Notes under the pieces: generated by a model
Told to the model about the DNA's origin: nothing
The model's database searches: none
Seen by the model: the letters and a program-made list of their open reading frames with translations, nothing else
Program-made: the position numbers and the translations under genes
Assembly: GCA_020248905.1 (NCBI GenBank)
Contig: JADCGR010000016.1
Span: 25,964 to 89,963 of the forward strand
Direction: 5' to 3'
Source: Curvibacter sp.
Lineage (GTDB): Bacteria; Pseudomonadota; Gammaproteobacteria; Burkholderiales; Burkholderiaceae_C
DNA: 64,000 nucleotides
Shown: one piece after another, positions 8,882 through 16,788 of the stretch
Position numbering within the stretch: the first letter of the stretch is position 1
Layout: each line of letters starts with the position of its first letter

Positions 8882-8904
8882 ATGTGACCACTCAAGGACA
8901 CGCC

Positions 8905-9687
8905 ATGCACCTTGTGCCCCCGCTCTTTGTCTCGCACGGCTCGCCGATGTTCGCGGTGGACGCCGGCAGCACCGGCCCGGCCCTGCACGCCTGGGCCCGG
9001 GCGCATGCACGGCCGCAGGCCATCGTGGCCATGTCGCCGCACTGGATGGCGCGCCAGCCTACGGTGATGAGCACGCCCGCGCCGCCGACCTGGCACGACT
9101 TCGGCGGCTTTCCGCCCGAGCTCTACACGCTGCAGTACCCCGCCCCGGGCGAGCCCGCACTGGCGCAGGATGTGCTGGGCCTGCTGCAGGCCGCAGACAT
9201 CGCCGCCATCGAGGACAGCCGCCGCCCGCTGGACCATGGCACCTGGGTGCCGCTGATGCATCTCTACCCCAAGGCTGACATTCCAGTGGTGCAGCTTGCG
9301 CTACCCGCCACGGCCGGCCCGGCCGAGGTGTACGCGCTGGGCCGCGCGCTGCGCCCGCTGGCCGCCCAAGGCGTGCTGCTGCTGGGCTCGGGCAGCATGA
9401 CGCACAACCTGGGCGAGTTCTTCGGCGGCCAGACCGAGCCTGCGCCCTATGTGGAGGAATTCAGCCGCTGGGTGGAAAGCCGTGTTGCGCAGGGCGAGCT
9501 TGCCGCGCTGCTGGACTACCGTGCGCAGGCACCACACGCGGCGCGCGCCCACCCCAGCGAAGACCACTTCCTGCCCATGTTCTTCACGCTGGGCGCAGGC
9601 AGCGAAGGCGCACGCGCGAAATACATCAGCCGCGAGGTGCGCTACGGCATCCTGGCCATGGATGCGTTTGCGCTTGAGGCCGCCTGA
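8905..9687 (+). CDS. DODA-type class III extradiol ring-cleavage dioxygenase (YgiD-like)
   Basis: This 260-residue protein is in the LigB/DODA superfamily, whose non-haem Fe(II) or Zn enzymes open aromatic catechol rings. Metal-ligand and active-site segments visible are PPLFVSHGSPMFAVD, MSPHW, LDHGTWVPLMHLYP and GSGSMTHNLGEF. A GTG start at 8884 is possible, but ATG 8905 has AAGGA at six bases spacing. Relatives such as E. coli YgiD cleave L-DOPA-like substrates. No other aromatic-degradation genes are nearby, so the substrate is open. Confidence 0.87.
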   Translation: MHLVPPLFVSHGSPMFAVDAGSTGPALHAWARAHARPQAIVAMSPHWMARQPTVMSTPAPPTWHDFGGFPPELYTLQYPAPGEPALAQDVLGLLQAADIAAIEDSRRPLDHGTWVPLMHLYPKADIPVVQLALPATAGPAEVYALGRALRPLAAQGVLLLGSGSMTHNLGEFFGGQTEPAPYVEEFSRWVESRVAQGELAALLDYRAQAPHAARAHPSEDHFLPMFFTLGAGSEGARAKYISREVRYGILAMDAFALEAA

Positions 9688-9699
9688 GGGCGCGCGGGC

Positions 9700-9840
9700 T
9701 CAGCCCAACACCCGGTACAGGCCATAGGCGGAGAGTGCCGCAGTGAGCACGAGCATCAGGGTCTTGAGCAGGCGGGAGGGCACCAGCAGGCCGATGGTAC
9801 TGGCGATCAGGATGGCGGCGAGGATGTACGTCGTCTTCAT
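9700..9840 (-). CDS. Small single-domain membrane protein, unknown
   Basis: This 46-residue ORF (begins MKTTYILAAILIASTIG, ends in LSAYGLYRVLG) is too short for the ORF track. It is almost wholly hydrophobic, with two potential membrane spans split by PSRLLK. It reads cleanly from ATG to TGA between the dioxygenase gene (convergent, 12 bases away) and the multicopper oxidase gene. The function is unknown; coding status rests on its composition and the lack of another feature here. Confidence 0.5.
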   Translation of the reverse strand: MKTTYILAAILIASTIGLLVPSRLLKTLMLVLTAALSAYGLYRVLG

Positions 9841-9872
9841 GCCGCGATGTTAAGTCACGGCGGGTCCTGTCC

Positions 9873-11285
9873 TCAGCCCTGCACCTCGAACAGCGTACCC
9901 AGGCCACCCGCGTGATGCTCCAGCACGTGGCAATGGATCAGCCAATAGCCCGGGTTGTCGGCGACAAAAGCCACCTCCACCCGGTCACCGGGGGCCACGA
10001 GCACGCTGTCGCGCCAGGGGCGCTCGGGCAGGGCCTGGCCGTTGCGCGAGAGCACACGGAAGTGATGCCCGTGCAGGTGCATGGGATGCCACCAGGCGGT
10101 GGCGTTGTCGAACGTCAGCCGCACGCTGCGACCGCGCGGCACGCGGAACTCGGCAGCGTGCGATGCGTGCGCGCGGTCGTGGCTCATGTGGGCGTGGCCG
10201 TTCAGGGTCCAAGCAGGCGTGGGCTCGCGTGATCCGGCCTGCTGGCGCAGGCGCCGCGCCTCGCGCTCGGCCGTGCTCTCCTGCGGCCAGCCCTCGCGGT
10301 TCATGGCGCCGCCGCCCAGGCGCAGGGCGTGGACCATGGCCTGCGCGAGATCGGGCTCGGGCAGGGGCTCGTAGGACGCCGGCCGTGGTGCAGGTCGTGC
10401 GGCGCGCTCCGGCCCGCGCACCTCCAGCGCGGCCAGGCTGCGCTGGCCGCGGCCGAAGCGGTCGCGCAGCTCGAAGCGCCCTGGGCGCAGGGCGTCGATG
10501 ATGAAGTCGCAGCGCATGCCGGGGCCCAGCAGCAGCTCGCCCTTCCAGGGCACAGCGCTAGCCGCCGGCATGCCGTCGCGCGCGATCAGCCAGGCCGGCA
10601 GGCCCTCGAACATCAGGGCGTAGATACGCGCATTGGAGGCATTGACCAGACGCAGCCGCACGCGCTGCCCGCTCTCAAGTGCCTGCACGAGTGCCGGCTG
10701 GCCGTTGACCGTGAGGTGCTGGCCCATGCGGCCCGCGTGGGCCACGTCGTGAAAGTTGTAGAAATCGTCCCTGATGCGGCCCTGCGCATTGAGGCGCCAG
10801 TCATCGAGCAGCCACACCAGATCCAGATCCACCGGCGGGGGCTCGTCGTCCTCGACGATGAGCACGCCTGCCAGGCCGCGGTCCACCTGCTCGGAGGTAC
10901 CCAGATGCGGGTGGTACCAGTAGGTGCCCGCATCGGGCAGTGCGAAGCGGTAGCGGAAGCTTGCGCCGGGTGCCACCGGGTCCTGCGTGAGCCCGGGCAC
11001 GCCGTCCATGCCATTGGGCAGGCGGATGCCGTGCCAGTGGATGGTGGTCGGATCGGGCAGGCGGTTGTGCAGCTCCAGATCGAGCACGGCGCCGCGCCGG
11101 TAGCGCAGCACGGGGCCAGGCACCTGCGCATCGTAGGCCCAGACGGGCAGTGCGGCCTGCCCGGCCACGGGCAGCTCTGCAGGCGCAGCCACGATCCGAC
11201 GCGGCGCCACGAGCGGCTGGGCAAAGGCGGTACCAGCCAGCGCAGGCGCGCAGGCCAGGGACTGCAGAAGGTGTCGGCGTTTCAT
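9873..11285 (-). CDS. Multicopper oxidase with Tat-like signal (laccase/CueO/CopA type)
   Basis: This 470-residue secreted oxidase shows all four copper-ligand blocks: TTIHWHGIRLPNG, GTYWYHPHLGTSEQ, HPMHLHGHHF and HCHVLEHHAGGL. These build the type 1 and the trinuclear type 2/3 copper centres used to oxidise phenols or Cu(I) with reduction of O2 to water. The N-terminus MKRRHLLQSLACAPALAGTAFA looks like a twin-arginine export signal. The ATG at 11285 is taken; the ORF runs on to 11525 but that extension contains an IS relic on the other strand. It lacks the methionine-rich inserts of CueO, so a generic laccase-like role is equally possible. Confidence 0.9.
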   Translation of the reverse strand: MKRRHLLQSLACAPALAGTAFAQPLVAPRRIVAAPAELPVAGQAALPVWAYDAQVPGPVLRYRRGAVLDLELHNRLPDPTTIHWHGIRLPNGMDGVPGLTQDPVAPGASFRYRFALPDAGTYWYHPHLGTSEQVDRGLAGVLIVEDDEPPPVDLDLVWLLDDWRLNAQGRIRDDFYNFHDVAHAGRMGQHLTVNGQPALVQALESGQRVRLRLVNASNARIYALMFEGLPAWLIARDGMPAASAVPWKGELLLGPGMRCDFIIDALRPGRFELRDRFGRGQRSLAALEVRGPERAARPAPRPASYEPLPEPDLAQAMVHALRLGGGAMNREGWPQESTAEREARRLRQQAGSREPTPAWTLNGHAHMSHDRAHASHAAEFRVPRGRSVRLTFDNATAWWHPMHLHGHHFRVLSRNGQALPERPWRDSVLVAPGDRVEVAFVADNPGYWLIHCHVLEHHAGGLGTLFEVQG

Positions 11286-11478
11286 GCGAGGCGGCTTGCT
11301 TGCAACAGAGCATAGCCTAGCCGGGGCGCAGCAGGCCCTGGCGCGCCAACTCCGCCTCAGACCCGGGCCGGCGCGGGCTTGTGCAGACAGGGGTGACTCC
11401 GCAAATCTGAACGGGTGAGATAAAGCAGACTCCGGACCAACTGTTTGGCCCCCTGAGGCCATCGAGAAGGAGTTTGCG

Positions 11479-11572
11479 ATGAACAAGATCATCAGGACGG
11501 CGTAGCCGCCGTCTCCACAGCCCACTCTTCAAAGCCAAAGTGGCACTGGCCGCGCTGCGCGAATCTCCCTGA
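11479..11572 (+). pseudogene. Relic of an IS3-family orfA (transposase N-terminal HTH)
   Basis: Frame 2 from 11507 reads RRLHSPLFKAKVALAALRESP then stop. This closely resembles the start of IS3-type OrfA proteins (RRxHSPxFKAKVALAALRE). An ATG at 11479 with a GAAGGAG ribosome site opens the wrong frame and stops after eight codons, so the gene is both frameshifted and truncated. The surrounding gap 11286-11658 holds no intact gene. Confidence 0.55.
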
Positions 11573-11658
11573 CCTGCCCCCATCCAACGTACCAGTCATA
11601 AGTTGGAAGTCCCGGTTCAAGGTTCATCGATCTGGTTGTTGGTGTTGATGGAATGAGA

Positions 11659-11868
11659 TCAATCGCCAGCGCGCTGGCGATTCAGCTCGGCGAACCGGGC
11701 CGGTGGGATGCACCCCAGCGCACGGGCAATGCCAGAAACGTCGTCGGAGGGTTCTTCGAGCCACGCGTCAAGGTACGCGGCCGTTTCTTCAGGGGTGCGC
11801 AGGGGTTCGGCCACATCGTACGTGGACGTCTTGACCCTGACGGTAGCCTTGCGCCTGGTACTCGCCAT
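11659..11868 (-). pseudogene. Truncated HI1420-type antitoxin (addiction-module antidote) gene
   Basis: The 69-residue product contains the recognisable N-terminal half of the HI1420/HigA-like antidote family (TSTYDVAEPLRTPEETAAYLDAWLEE ... GIARALG). It then switches to CIPPARFAELNRQRAGD instead of the helix-turn-helix half that completes family members of about 95-105 residues. The alien tail faintly resembles the end of IS3-type OrfB proteins, but this is a guess. A toxin relic lies just upstream in the same direction, so the whole module is dead. Confidence 0.6.
11661..11682. repeat. Perfect 22-base palindrome
   Basis: AATCGCCAGC-GC-GCTGGCGATT is perfectly self-complementary over 22 bases. 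It lies over the last codons and stop region of the truncated antitoxin ORF. It has no T-run on either side, so it is not a canonical terminator. Confidence 0.8.
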
Positions 11869-11870
11869 GT

Positions 11871-11966
11871 TCAATCTCCCAACGCCTTTGCCAGGCAGAT
11901 GGCCTTGGCTATAGCCCTGGACTGTGTGGACGTGTCGCTGCCAATGGACGAAGTGTCGCCTTTTGG
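11871..11966 (-). pseudogene. C-terminal relic of the partner HI1419-type toxin
   Basis: On the minus strand a 31-codon stretch reads PKGDTSSIGSDTSTQSRAIAKAICLAKALGD then stop. It matches the end of RelE/HI1419-type toxins, in which a GGDKSTQ motif is followed by an IxxAKxLAK helix. The stop lies just before the antitoxin ATG at 11868, the usual toxin-then-antitoxin order. Nothing upstream restores the rest of the toxin; an in-frame stop lies shortly before the fragment. Confidence 0.5.
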
Positions 11967-12001
11967 CTAAGGGTGCTGCATCTGTAGTACGGACCTGCCC
12001 C

Positions 12002-13072
12002 TCACCCAAACAACGCCTGCACATCAATCGTCGAGCGCCGCCCCAGCTCCGGCGCGCTCGCGCGCAGCCAAGCCTGCGCGTGCTCGCGGCCCTGGGCCAT
12101 GAGGCGTTGCAGAAAGGGCGTGTGGGGCAGGAGCTTGCTGTCGCTGCGTGCCAGGCTTTCCAATTCGCTGCCGCCGATCATGTGAAAGCGCATCTCGCGC
12201 AGGCGGTTTTCCAGCCGGCCGCCCAGCGTGGGCGCCGAGAATTCGGTGGCCTGCGCGAACATGCGCATCTCGCGCATGAAGTGCGAGTTGAAGCCGAGCT
12301 CGGAAATGCGGGTCTCGATCTCGGCCAGGGTATTGGGGGTGGTGGCGCGCCGCAGGGGATTGAGCAGCACGAGCAGCACGTCGCGCGCGTCGCAGTCATA
12401 AAACAGCGGAAACACTGCGGGGTTGGCGCTGTAGCCGCCGTCCCAGTAAGGCTCGCCCTCGATCATCACCGTGCGGTGGATACGCGGCAGGCAGGCCGAG
12501 GCCAGCAGCACGTCCACGCTGAGCTCGTGCTCGCGAAAGATGCGCAGCTTGGCGGTGTTGACCTGCGTGGTGCCGATGAAGAGCTTGAAGGGCGAGCGCG
12601 TGCGCAGGGCTTCAAAGTCCAGCTGCTCCTGCAGCAGGTCGCGCAGGGGGTTGAGGTCCAGCGGGTTGAGCTGCGCGGGGGAAAACTGCCCTGCCCAAGT
12701 GGCCAGCAGCTTGCCCGCCGGGGCCAGGCTCACGCTGCTGCCCTTGCCGCGCACCAGGCCCGAGGGCATGTGCTGGCCCAGTTCATTCCAGAAGCGGCTC
12801 AGCGCCTCGCGCGCGCCGCTGCGTCCGCCGCGGATCCAGCCGTCGGCCAGCAGCACGGCATTCATGGCGCCGGCGCTGCTGCCGCTGAGGCCTTCGAAGT
12901 TCAGGCCCTCCAGTTCGAGCAGCGCGTCCAGCACGCCCCAGGTGTAGGCGCCATGCGCGCCGCCGCCCTGCAGCGCGAGGTTGACTCTGGCGGGTCCGCC
13001 GCCCAGCCAATGGCGCAATCTGTCCAGCCCGCCCTGCAGGCCATTGCCATTGGGCGCCGTACCCTCTTCCAT
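12002..13072 (-). CDS. Patatin-like phospholipase
   Basis: This 356-residue protein has the complete patatin catalytic set: the glycine-rich oxyanion loop LALQGGGAHGAYTWGVLD, the nucleophile elbow LSGSSAGAMNA (GxSxG), and the catalytic Asp in WDGGYSANP. It should hydrolyse acyl ester bonds of phospholipids or similar lipids, using a Ser-Asp dyad. There is no signal peptide or obvious autotransporter part, so it is probably cytoplasmic or membrane-associated, as in the RssA-like and PHB-linked groups. A candidate promoter lies at 13117-13135. Confidence 0.9.
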   Translation of the reverse strand: MEEGTAPNGNGLQGGLDRLRHWLGGGPARVNLALQGGGAHGAYTWGVLDALLELEGLNFEGLSGSSAGAMNAVLLADGWIRGGRSGAREALSRFWNELGQHMPSGLVRGKGSSVSLAPAGKLLATWAGQFSPAQLNPLDLNPLRDLLQEQLDFEALRTRSPFKLFIGTTQVNTAKLRIFREHELSVDVLLASACLPRIHRTVMIEGEPYWDGGYSANPAVFPLFYDCDARDVLLVLLNPLRRATTPNTLAEIETRISELGFNSHFMREMRMFAQATEFSAPTLGGRLENRLREMRFHMIGGSELESLARSDSKLLPHTPFLQRLMAQGREHAQAWLRASAPELGRRSTIDVQALFG

Positions 13073-13116
13073 GCCTTGACTCCTGTGCGCGCCCAGCCAT
13101 GCAGCGGGCTGAGATC

Positions 13117-13135
13117 AGTATAAGGTTAACCTGAT
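13117..13135 (-). promoter_or_regulatory. Candidate promoter/operator of the patatin gene
   Basis: Reading the minus strand, ATCAGGTTAACCT leads into TATACT, a good -10 hexamer, 45 bases before the ATG. The -10 abuts the 10-base perfect palindrome AGGTTAACCT (13123-13132), a possible operator. No strong -35 was found. Confidence 0.35.
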
Positions 13136-13160
13136 CCGTGTCTTGTGCGGGAGCTACCTT

Positions 13161-15227
13161 TCAGTAACGGTGTTTCAGTGTCACACGCAAGGTGCGTGGC
13201 TCGGCCGGGTGGAGATGGCGGTCATCCACGGGCGCGCTCTCGCCCGAGAGTTGCGAGCTGTACCAGTACTCGATGTCATTCACGCGTCGGTCGAGCAGGT
13301 TGTAGACGTCGAGCGTGAGACGCGTGCGGGTATCGAGCCGGCGGCCGACGCGCAGATTCAGCAGCTGCGAGGCTTGTGAGCGCACGCTGCCATCTTCAAG
13401 CAGCGGGCGCGGGCCGATGTAACGCCAGCGCAGGGCACCAAACCAGGGGCCCAGCGCGTCCAGCGTGAGCCCGATGTTGGCGATGCGCGCCGCAGCGCCG
13501 GGGATGTAGGGGCCGTCGGCGCCACCGTCGGTGAAACGTGCCTGCGTCCAGGCCAGATCGGCGTCCAGGGCCCAGTGGCGATTGAGCAGCCAGTCGTTGC
13601 TCCATTCCAGGCCGTGGCGGCGCGAAGGGCGCGAGGCCTCGGTGGTGCCGGCGTCGCCCACGAAGAGCAGCTCCGAATCGGCACGCAGCTGCCACAGCGC
13701 GAGCTTGCTCTGCCAGCCCGGGCGGATCTGGCTGCGCAGGCCAAGCTCGCTGCCGCGCATGCGCACCAGCGGGTTCACGCGCTGCGCGGCGGTGGACGGA
13801 TTGGCAGGGTCCACAGTAATGGTGCTACCGCGTGCATCATTGGAATGGAAGCCCTGACCGGCGTTGAAATAGAACTCGGTATGCGCCCAGGGTCCGAGGA
13901 TGAGCGCGAGCTTGGGGCTGAGCATCTGGTCGCCGGCGCGGCCCGAGTTCTGCACGAGGCTGGAGTCCACCTGAAACTGGTACACATCGCCGCGCAGGCC
14001 GGCGATGGCGCGCAGCCGGGGCGTAAAGCACAGCTCGCTCTGTGCCCAGAGCCCGAGGCTGGCCTGGCGCACGCGGTCGACGCGCACGGTGTTCCAGACC
14101 TGGCGCTGGCGGCTGTTGTAGAGCGCCACGGGGCTGAGCTGGTCGGCCCGGCCCTGCACGCCCCAGGTGTGCAGGGCCTCCAGGCCCGCCACCTGCCCAA
14201 GCTGCGCTTGCGAGGCCGCAAAGCCCGCAGCGCGCCGCCGCTCGCTCTGCTGGAACTGGTCACCCGTGTTGCAGTTGCCGCTGCGCGCGATGTCTTTCTC
14301 GCAGTACTGAAAGTTGGACCACAGGTCCAGCGCGCTCTGCAGCGCCCAGGCGGCGGCACGGCGCTGCGTGTCGTGGCCGCGCTGCGCCCACTCGGCCGAG
14401 AGGCTGTAGCGCGCGCTGATGCCACCGGTGGTGGGGTCCAGGCTGCCATAACGGTCCAGCGGGCCGCTGGCCAGCGCGCGTGCAGGGATCTGGTCGGTGG
14501 AAGTCCAGCGGCCGCTGTAGGCCATGGCAGTGAGGGTCAGTCCGTCGTCACGCGTGCCCTCGCTGTAGCGCAGCACCCCGTTGACCTTGCGGTAGTTCTC
14601 GGGCACCTGCCAGGGCCCGTCGTTGTGATAGAGCTCCAGCGCGTAGAGCAGGCGGCCGTTGCACTGCGCGGGCGAACCTGCCAGCACGGTACGTGCGTAG
14701 CCACGCTGACCCAGGGTGAGCTGGGCCAGGGTGCCCTCCAGCCGGCGTGCGTAGCTGATGCGTGCGGCGCCCGCCGCCGAAAAATCACCCTCCTCCGCAT
14801 GGTATGGACCCTTGCGGTAATCGATGCGCTCGATGAGCTCGGGGATCAGAAAGCTGAGGTCCGTGTAGCCCTGGCCGTGCGCATGCGTGGGCATGTTGAC
14901 GGGTACGCCGTTGACCCAGGTGGCAAAGTCGGTGCCGTGGTCGAGGTTGTAGCCGCGCAGGAAATACTGGTTGGCCTTGCCGTCGCCCGCGTGCTGCGTG
15001 ACGATCAGGCCGGGCACCATCTCCAGCGCCTCGGCTGGGCGCAGCAGCGGCATCTGCCCCAGGCGCTCTGCCGAGACCACACCTTCGCTGGCGGCGGCGG
15101 CGATGCCTTCGCGGTTTTCCACGCGGCTGCGGACCTCGACGGTGGAGAGCGCCTTCGGCTCCTGGGCGCTGGCTTTAGCCGCCAGCGCAGCAAACAAACA
15201 CAAGAACGACCGCTTGAGTCCCTGCAT
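13161..15227 (-). CDS. TonB-dependent outer-membrane receptor
   Basis: This 688-residue protein begins with a signal peptide (MQGLKRSFLCLFAALAAKASA). The plug domain follows (LSTVEVRSR, PAEALEMVPGLIVTQHAG, YFLRGYNLDHGTDFATWVNGVPVNMPTH), then a long beta-barrel ending in the aromatic residue Y (LKHRY), the outer-membrane assembly signal. It would import a scarce ligand across the outer membrane with TonB energy. The gene lies 50 bases downstream of the GntR gene on the same strand, so it may be the last gene of the Atz-like operon and admit its substrate. It could equally be an unrelated metallophore receptor; sequence alone does not name the ligand. Confidence 0.88.
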   Translation of the reverse strand: MQGLKRSFLCLFAALAAKASAQEPKALSTVEVRSRVENREGIAAAASEGVVSAERLGQMPLLRPAEALEMVPGLIVTQHAGDGKANQYFLRGYNLDHGTDFATWVNGVPVNMPTHAHGQGYTDLSFLIPELIERIDYRKGPYHAEEGDFSAAGAARISYARRLEGTLAQLTLGQRGYARTVLAGSPAQCNGRLLYALELYHNDGPWQVPENYRKVNGVLRYSEGTRDDGLTLTAMAYSGRWTSTDQIPARALASGPLDRYGSLDPTTGGISARYSLSAEWAQRGHDTQRRAAAWALQSALDLWSNFQYCEKDIARSGNCNTGDQFQQSERRRAAGFAASQAQLGQVAGLEALHTWGVQGRADQLSPVALYNSRQRQVWNTVRVDRVRQASLGLWAQSELCFTPRLRAIAGLRGDVYQFQVDSSLVQNSGRAGDQMLSPKLALILGPWAHTEFYFNAGQGFHSNDARGSTITVDPANPSTAAQRVNPLVRMRGSELGLRSQIRPGWQSKLALWQLRADSELLFVGDAGTTEASRPSRRHGLEWSNDWLLNRHWALDADLAWTQARFTDGGADGPYIPGAAARIANIGLTLDALGPWFGALRWRYIGPRPLLEDGSVRSQASQLLNLRVGRRLDTRTRLTLDVYNLLDRRVNDIEYWYSSQLSGESAPVDDRHLHPAEPRTLRVTLKHRY

Positions 15228-15276
15228 GGCCGCGTGTACGCCGGGCGGGAAGCGAGCGGGCGGTACGGCAAACGGC

Positions 15277-15996
15277 CTAAGCCGCGTGCCTTGCCAGGTG
15301 CACCTGGTGCAGGGTGATCTTGCGCACCTCGGCCTGGCTGGTCTGGATATGCGTGCGCAGCAGCAAGGCCGCCTGATCGGCGCGCTTGCGCTGGATGGCC
15401 CGCAGGATCTTGCCGTGTTCCTCGTAAGTGGCGTCGATACGCGCCTGATGGGTGAAGTCGAGCCGGCGGATGATGCGGATGCGCTCAGTCACATCGCGGT
15501 GCACGCGCGTCATCTCGGCATTGCCCGCTGCTGCCACAAGGCTGCAGTGGAACTCTTCGTCCCACTGCGCCACCTGCCTGATGTCGCTGCTGCGTTCGGC
15601 CGCAGGCGCGAGCCAGATGGCGGCGATGCGCTCCAGCAGCGCGCGGTCCACGTGTACATCGTCGGCGCAGATGCGCTGCACGGCCGTGGTCTCCAGCACC
15701 ATGCGCAGGTCGTAGAGCTGCTCGAACTGCTCGAAATCAAAGGGCAGCACGCGCCAGCCATTGCGAAACAGCACCTCCACATAGCCTTCCTGCTGCAGGC
15801 GCTGCAAGGCCTCGCGCACGGGCGTGCGCGAAACGCCCAGGCGCACGCTGATCTCGCTCTCGGTGAAGCGGTCGCCGGGCACGAGCTTGAAATCGGCCAC
15901 GTCCTGCTTGAGCTGGGCATAAACGATCTCGGAGCGGGAGCGATGGGCGGGCGCTTCGGGCCTGGCGAGGGGGCGACGGGGTGTGGTGGAGTGCAC
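15277..15996 (-). CDS. GntR-family regulator of the FadR/FCD subgroup
   Basis: This 239-residue transcription factor has an N-terminal winged helix-turn-helix (TESEISVRLGVSRTPVREALQRLQQEGYVEV, about residues 45-80) and a C-terminal all-helical FCD ligand domain. The FCD part shows DLRMVLET and the metal-ligand type histidines in WDEEFHCSLVAAAGN and YEEHGKILRAI. FCD domains usually bind a carboxylate effector through a metal. It is the last of the co-directional catabolic genes and 13 bases after the first hydrolase gene, so it is the likely local regulator of the Atz-like operon. Confidence 0.88.
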   Translation of the reverse strand: MHSTTPRRPLARPEAPAHRSRSEIVYAQLKQDVADFKLVPGDRFTESEISVRLGVSRTPVREALQRLQQEGYVEVLFRNGWRVLPFDFEQFEQLYDLRMVLETTAVQRICADDVHVDRALLERIAAIWLAPAAERSSDIRQVAQWDEEFHCSLVAAAGNAEMTRVHRDVTERIRIIRRLDFTHQARIDATYEEHGKILRAIQRKRADQAALLLRTHIQTSQAEVRKITLHQVHLARHAA

Positions 15997-16009
15997 GGTA
16001 TCGACTCTA

Positions 16010-16672
16010 TCAAGCTTGCAGGGCGGCCAGCAGCGCCGCGCTGCGGCAGGTCCAGCCGACGATGGCGCCCTGCGCGCGGATCATCTCCACCGTAGCGGTC
16101 TTGAAGGCGGGGAAATAGCTTTCGGTACAGTCTTCGAGCAGCAGGCCGTCGTAACCGCGGTCATTGGCCTCGCGCATGGAGGTCTGCACGCAGACCTCGG
16201 TGGTCACGCCCATGAAGATCAGATGGGTGATGCCCTGGGCGTACAGCGTCTCGTGCAGACCCGTGGCGTAAAAAGCACCCTTGCCCGGCTTGTCGATCAC
16301 GATCTCGCCCGCCGCAGGCGCCAGCGCGGGGATGATCTGGTTGCCCGGCTCGCCGGCCACCAGGATGCGGCCCATAGGACCCACGTCTCCGATGCGCAGG
16401 CTTGGGTTGCCCCGCTCGCGCTTGGCAGGTGGGCAGTCGGACAGATCGGGCTTGTGCGCCTCGCGCGTATGCACCACCAGGCCACCCGCCCTGCGCCAGG
16501 CGGCCAGCACGGCCTGACAGGCCGGCACGATGGCATCGAGCAGCGAAACATCATTGCCCAGGGTCTCGCCAAAGCCGCCCGGCTCGATGAAGTCGCGCTG
16601 CATGTCGATGATGACCAGCGCGGTCTTGCGAACTTCGAATTCGAAGTACAAAGGTGTTGCAGGAATTTTCAT
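16010..16672 (-). CDS. Isochorismatase-fold cysteine hydrolase, biuret-hydrolase-like (copy 1)
   Basis: This 220-residue amidohydrolase of the isochorismatase-like family has an intact Asp-Lys-Cys triad: Asp23 in VIIDMQRDF, Lys128 in [10 protein letters not shown] and Cys161 in [10 protein letters not shown]. Family members cleave amide or ureido bonds in biuret, ureidoacrylate, N-carbamoylsarcosine or nicotinamide. The blocks [19 protein letters not shown] and [16 protein letters not shown] place it with biuret/ureidoacrylate-type enzymes. It is clearly paralogous to the gene at 18371-19063 in the same operon but diverged, suggesting two different substrates or sequential steps. The exact substrate is not provable here. 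Confidence 0.82.
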   Translation of the reverse strand: MKIPATPLYFEFEVRKTALVIIDMQRDFIEPGGFGETLGNDVSLLDAIVPACQAVLAAWRRAGGLVVHTREAHKPDLSDCPPAKRERGNPSLRIGDVGPMGRILVAGEPGNQIIPALAPAAGEIVIDKPGKGAFYATGLHETLYAQGITHLIFMGVTTEVCVQTSMREANDRGYDGLLLEDCTESYFPAFKTATVEMIRAQGAIVGWTCRSAALLAALQA

Positions 16673-16708
16673 GGTGTTCGAGATCCTCGGGTTTGGCTAG
16701 GCGGGACA

Positions 16709-16783
16709 CCGCGGAACCGGCTTCGCCGGGCCGCTGGTGTCGTCCCCCCACGGGGGGAAGACGGCGCAGCCGGCTCAGGGGGC
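16709..16783. repeat. Interspersed intergenic repeat, copy A
   Basis: ACCGCGGAACCGGCTTCGCCGGGCCGCTGGTG followed by CCCCCCACGGGGGG and ACGGCGCAGCCGGCTCAGG closely matches the repeat at 21145-21234. It contains strong internal hairpins (CCGGC-ttc-GCCGG and CCCCCC-a-CGGGGGG). It fills the 116-base gap between the ABC ATPase gene and the copy-1 hydrolase gene. Confidence 0.75.
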
Positions 16784-16788
16784 TTGCA

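Noticed and set aside
13575-15317. 580-aa plus-strand ORF opposite the TonB receptor
   Set aside because: Antisense shadow of a strong beta-barrel receptor gene; no recognisable motif.
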